Shown: piece by piece, positions 31,708 through 34,788 of the stretch
Layout: each line of letters opens with the position of its first letter
Numbering within the stretch: the first letter of the stretch is position 1
Source: CBFGTJ01 sp965651815
GTDB lineage: Bacteria; Actinomycetota; Acidimicrobiia; Acidimicrobiales; Microtrichaceae
Assembly: GCA_965651815.1 (NCBI GenBank)
Contig: CBFGTJ010000011.1
Span: 1-34,788 of the forward strand
Reading direction: 5' to 3'
Length of the DNA: 34,788 bases
Position numbers and translations under genes: made by a program
The notes under the pieces: model-generated
Databases searched by the model: none
Seen by the model: the letters and a program-made list of their open reading frames with translations, nothing else
Told to the model about the DNA's origin: nothing

Positions 31708-32372
31708 CCGTACTTGAGCAGCTCCTCGGCCATCACCCAGCCGCACGCCACGATGCAGTCGCCACGTTCCTGGTCGAGGTGCTCGAACTGTGCGGCGACC
31801 TCCGGGTCGACCTTGTCGTCCTTGAGCGGCTCGTGGTCGAGCACCAGCGGCGGGGTGCCGTCGCCGGTGACGGTGAAGGTCTGGTCGTCGTAGCGGTCGG
31901 GGTCGATGCCGAACCGCTTCGCGAGGCGCCGGCCCCACGCCCGCTCCTCACCGCTGGGCTTGTGGTTCGGTCGCGGGACGACGTCCTCGAGCGCCTTGAA
32001 GGCCTCGAAGCCGCCGGGGCCGCTGAGGCGCGTGCCGAGCAGCACGTCCTCGTCGGGGAAGGCCATCAGTGCCCTGCGGAAGTTGTCGTTGATGATGGAG
32101 CGCAGCACCGAGTCGCGCTTCGCGGTGCGCTTGATGCACGCGACGCCGATGAGGATGCACGGCGTGCCGCCGATTCGCTCCAGGGTCGAGAACGAGAAGC
32201 CGCGGAGGTGGCTGCCCTCCTTCGCGAGCGTGACGAGCACCCACTGATCGACCTGCTTCGAGAGCGCGCCGACCTCGTAGCCATGACCGCCATCAGCGCA
32301 GAGATCGGCCAGCTCGGCCAGCTCGGAGTCGCTGAGTGCGGTGCAGTCCTTGGTCGTGACGTCCAACGCCAT
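31704..32372 (-). CDS. Unrecognised conserved-looking protein, possibly GNAT fold
   Basis: A 222-residue soluble protein that I cannot place in a named family. Residues about 12-130 alternate helix and strand in a way reminiscent of GNAT acetyltransferases: LSDSELAELADLCADGG, QWVLVTLAKEGSHLRGFSFSTLERI, CILIGVACIKRT, then a helix and the segment VLLGTRLSGPGGFEAFKAL. The usual acetyl-CoA loop (Q/RxxGxG/A) is not clear, so this is a guess. The C-terminal half contains RAWGRRLAKRFGIDPDRYDD. ATG at 32372 has a good Shine-Dalgarno (GAGGAG, 6-nt gap). Its base composition and that of its leader look slightly less G+C-rich than the neighbours. Coupled to the nitroreductase gene. Confidence 0.8.
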   Translation of the reverse strand: MALDVTTKDCTALSDSELAELADLCADGGHGYEVGALSKQVDQWVLVTLAKEGSHLRGFSFSTLERIGGTPCILIGVACIKRTAKRDSVLRSIINDNFRRALMAFPDEDVLLGTRLSGPGGFEAFKALEDVVPRPNHKPSGEERAWGRRLAKRFGIDPDRYDDQTFTVTGDGTPPLVLDHEPLKDDKVDPEVAAQFEHLDQERGDCIVACGWVMAEELLKYG

Positions 32373-32410
32373 GCACAGCTCCTCGTATAGGGCACAAATG
32401 TGGTCCCACT

Positions 32411-32439
32411 AGTTCAGTCGACCGAATGTGGCGGTGCAA
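32411..32439 (-). promoter_or_regulatory. Possible promoter for the unknown-nitroreductase pair
   Basis: On the minus strand, TTGCAC (32439-32434), a 17-nt gap, then TGAACT (32416-32411). The implied leader of about 30 nt includes the GAGGAG ribosome site. Confidence 0.3.
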
Positions 32440-32487
32440 CTCACCGCGCGGCGTTGCTCGGCGTCCGCTCAGCCGGCTCGCGACGCC

Positions 32488-34788
32488 TCAGACGACGACC
32501 GATTCGTGGCCCAGCAGTGCCCGGAGCTCGCCCACGAGGCCGGTGCGGGTGCTCACCGTGAAGTCGTCCGGGAGGCGCACGACCTGGCGCTCCCCGACGC
32601 AGATGTAGACCTCCGAGTCGCCCGGGAAGTCGAGGAAGAGCTCCTTGAGCCGGCCGAGGGTCTGGTCGGTGAGCCGGGTGGGCGGGAGGTGCAGCCGCAG
32701 GGGCGGCTCCCCGTCCGCCATCGGCTCGAACAGCTCGAGGTCGGTGGCGATCAGCTTCGGCGTCTCGTCACGCTTGTCGACCCGGGCGCCCAGGATGACC
32801 ACCGCGTCGTCCTCGAGGAGGTGGCCGATCTCGGCCATCGTGCGGGGGAACACCATGACCTCGATCGAGCCCTGGAGGTCCTCCAGGGTGAACACGGCCA
32901 TGAGGTCGCCCTTCTTGGTCCACTTGCGCTGCAGGTTGGTGATGACCCCACCCACCGTGCGGCGGCTGCCGTCCTCGACCTCGACGAGGTCGCCCAGCGT
33001 GCAGTCCACCTTCCGGCGCAGCGCAGCCTCGGCACCCATGAGCGGGTGGTCCGAGACGTAGAGGCCGAGCATCTCCTTTTCGAACACGAGCCGCTGCTTC
33101 TTGTCGAAGTCGACGTCGGGGATCGGGATGCGCTCGTCGAACGCCGGCCCGTCGCCGTCGTCGGTGGCGAACAGCGACATGACGCCCATGTCGTGCTCCT
33201 TCCGCCGCGCGACGGTCTGGTCGATGATCTGCTCGTAGACCGACAGCAGCCCCTGGCGGGGGTGCCCGAGCGAGTCGAACGACCCCGCCTTGATGAGCGA
33301 CTCGATGGTCTTCTTGTTGAGGACCTGGGTGTTCACCCGCTGGCAGAAGTCGTAGAAGTCGGCGTACGGGCCGTTCTCCTCGCGCTCGTGGACGATGTGC
33401 TCGACGAGCCCCTCGCCGACGTTGCGCACCGCGGAGAGGCCGAAGAGGATCCGACCCGGCCCCTTGCCGTCCTCGGGGAGCACCGGCGTGAAGTCGCTGA
33501 ACGACGCGTTCACGTCCGGCACGACGACCTCGATGCCCATGTTGCGGCACTCGGCGAGGTAGACGGCGGCCTTCTCGAGGTTCGTCTTGACGCTGGTCAG
33601 GAGCGCGGCGAGGTACTGCGCGGGGTGGTTCGCCTTGAGGTAGGCGGTCTGGTAGCTGATGAACCCGTAGCCGTACGAGTGCGACTTGTTGAACGCGTAG
33701 TCGGCGAAGTTCTCGATGATGTCGAACAGCTCACGGCCGAGCTCCCGCCCGTAGCCGGTCGCCTCGACGCCCGCCTCGAACTTGGCGCGCTCCTTGGCCA
33801 TCGCCTCGCGGATCTTCTTGCCGCAGGCCTTCCGGAGGTTGTCGGCGTCCGCCAGGGAGTAGCCGCCGAAGTGCTGGGCGACCCGCATCACGGACTCCTG
33901 GTAGATCATCAGCCCGTAGGTGTCGGCGAGCAGCTCCTCGGCGTCGGGGTGGAAGTACTCGACCTTCTGCCGGCCGTTCTTGCGGTCGGCGTAGTCGTTG
34001 TGCATGTTCACGCCCATCGGCCCCGGCCGGTACAGGGCGACGAGCGCGGCGACGTCCTCGAACGTGGTCGGCGCGAGCGAGCGGATCAGCGCCCGCATGT
34101 TCGGCGACTCCAGCTGGAACACCCCGATCGTGTCGCCGCGGCGCAGCAGCTCGTAGGTGGGCTCGTCGTCCAGCGGCACGTTGTCGATGTCGACCTCGAT
34201 GCCCTCGGTCGCCTTGATCAGCTCGAGCGTGTCGGTGATCACGTCGAGGTTGCGCAGACCGAGGAAGTCCATCTTCAGCAGGCCCAGGTCCTCGACGCCG
34301 TGCATCTCGTACTGGGTGACGACGGGCGCGTCCTCGGGGTCCTGGCCGGCCTCCGGCTTGCGCTGGATCGGCAGGTACTCGGTCAGGGGCTCCTTGGTGA
34401 TCACCACCGCGGCGGCGTGGATGCCGTCCTGGCGCCGCAGCCCCTCGAGCCCCTTCGCGACGTCGATCACCTCGCGCGCGTCGGGGTCCTCGGCGTACAT
34501 CTGGCGGATGTCGGTCGCCATCTTGTAGCCGTCGCGGTACTTGGGGTGCTCCTCGAGGCACGCGTACAGCGGCGTGTCGCGGCCCATCACGAGCGGCGGC
34601 ATCGCCTTCGCGACCCGGTCACCGACCGCGTACGGCTTGCCGAGCACCCGCGCCGCGTCGCGCACCGCGGCCCGCGCCTTGATCGTCGAGAAGGTGACGA
34701 TCTGCGCGACCCGGTCCCGCCCGTAGCGCTCCGCGGCGTAGCGGATCATCTCGTCCCGGTAGCGGGAGTCGAAGTCCATGTCGATGTC
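32488..34788 (-). CDS. dnaE: DNA polymerase III alpha subunit, 5' end beyond window
   Basis: Replicative polymerase catalytic subunit. The last 766 residues are present; the PHP domain and start of the polymerase core lie past 34788. The visible part begins within the catalytic DIDMDFD motif (two active-site aspartates), and the third is in LLKMDFLGL. Other hallmarks are GIHAAAVVI, RPGPMG, MIYQESVMRVAQHFGGYSLADADNLRKACGKK, NKSHSYGYGFISYQTAYLKANHP, a helix-hairpin-helix region, the probable clamp-binding region near MSLF, and a C-terminal OB-fold (VGGVITNLQRKWTKKG, IEVMVFP). It ends normally (GHESVVV). It is DnaE1-like, but DnaE2 cannot be strictly excluded without the N-terminus. Confidence 0.95.
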   Translation of the reverse strand, partial: DIDMDFDSRYRDEMIRYAAERYGRDRVAQIVTFSTIKARAAVRDAARVLGKPYAVGDRVAKAMPPLVMGRDTPLYACLEEHPKYRDGYKMATDIRQMYAEDPDAREVIDVAKGLEGLRRQDGIHAAAVVITKEPLTEYLPIQRKPEAGQDPEDAPVVTQYEMHGVEDLGLLKMDFLGLRNLDVITDTLELIKATEGIEVDIDNVPLDDEPTYELLRRGDTIGVFQLESPNMRALIRSLAPTTFEDVAALVALYRPGPMGVNMHNDYADRKNGRQKVEYFHPDAEELLADTYGLMIYQESVMRVAQHFGGYSLADADNLRKACGKKIREAMAKERAKFEAGVEATGYGRELGRELFDIIENFADYAFNKSHSYGYGFISYQTAYLKANHPAQYLAALLTSVKTNLEKAAVYLAECRNMGIEVVVPDVNASFSDFTPVLPEDGKGPGRILFGLSAVRNVGEGLVEHIVHEREENGPYADFYDFCQRVNTQVLNKKTIESLIKAGSFDSLGHPRQGLLSVYEQIIDQTVARRKEHDMGVMSLFATDDGDGPAFDERIPIPDVDFDKKQRLVFEKEMLGLYVSDHPLMGAEAALRRKVDCTLGDLVEVEDGSRRTVGGVITNLQRKWTKKGDLMAVFTLEDLQGSIEVMVFPRTMAEIGHLLEDDAVVILGARVDKRDETPKLIATDLELFEPMADGEPPLRLHLPPTRLTDQTLGRLKELFLDFPGDSEVYICVGERQVVRLPDDFTVSTRTGLVGELRALLGHESVVV

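Noticed and set aside
32384..32389. TATACG as -10 box for the gene at 32372.
   Set aside because: It overlaps the Shine-Dalgarno of the same gene, so transcription from it would exclude the ribosome site.

Overview
The window is about 34.8 kb of very G+C-rich, densely coding DNA. It looks like the chromosome of an actinobacterium, most likely class Acidimicrobiia. Supporting signs are an F420-type luciferase-like oxidoreductase, a mycothiol-synthase-like GNAT, a mycobacteria-like his-to-trpE gene order, a menaquinone pathway, an HAE3-type MMPL exporter, many GTG starts, ATGA/GTGA overlaps, and apparently leaderless genes with TANNNT -10 boxes 6-10 nt before the start codon. Class-level placement is inference. 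I see no tRNA, rRNA, CRISPR array, insertion sequence, prophage or attachment site, and no gene-free stretch over 300 nt (the longest is 8338-8518).

Left part (1-8084, minus strand): an amino-acid operon reading hisD-hisC-hisB-hisH-hisA-hisF, then an F420-type oxidoreductase, a GroES-like protein with a disordered N-terminus, hisI, and trpE, which runs off the left edge. HisA carries the R-G-W signature of the dual HisA/TrpF enzyme PriA. hisG and hisE are not here.

Middle-left (8140-12179): a small helical protein, endonuclease III (nth), a GNAT matching only the C-terminal half of mycothiol synthase, rlmN, a sugar-1-phosphate nucleotidyltransferase whose 3' end is triplicated as a 17-bp tandem repeat, and a small membrane protein. 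Then (12228-15899) come a MaoC-like hydratase, a secreted tripeptidyl-peptidase-like lipoprotein and a FadD19-like acyl-CoA synthetase, suggesting acyl-CoA metabolism.

Centre (15910-24500): a menaquinone cluster on both strands: menG-menF (+), menD with a coupled alpha/beta hydrolase (-), menH (+), menA (-), menE plus a VOC protein (+). Together these cover chorismate to isochorismate (MenF), SEPHCHC (MenD), SHCHC (MenH), OSB-CoA (MenE), prenylation (MenA) and final methylation (MenG). menC, menB and the thioesterase must lie elsewhere. The divergent pairs have tiny intergenic regions with overlapping or closely packed -10 boxes. The convergent menH/menA ends overlap and hold a 28-bp hairpin.

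Right part: an SDR (-); a guanidine-III (ykkC-III) riboswitch followed by a Gdx-type SMR guanidinium exporter; a DJ-1/PfpI protein; a YyaL/SPATA20-type thioredoxin-domain protein (+); a large HAE3/MMPL exporter (-); a nitroreductase coupled to an unrecognised, possibly GNAT-fold protein (-); and the C-terminal two thirds of DNA polymerase III alpha (dnaE, -), whose 5' end lies beyond the window.
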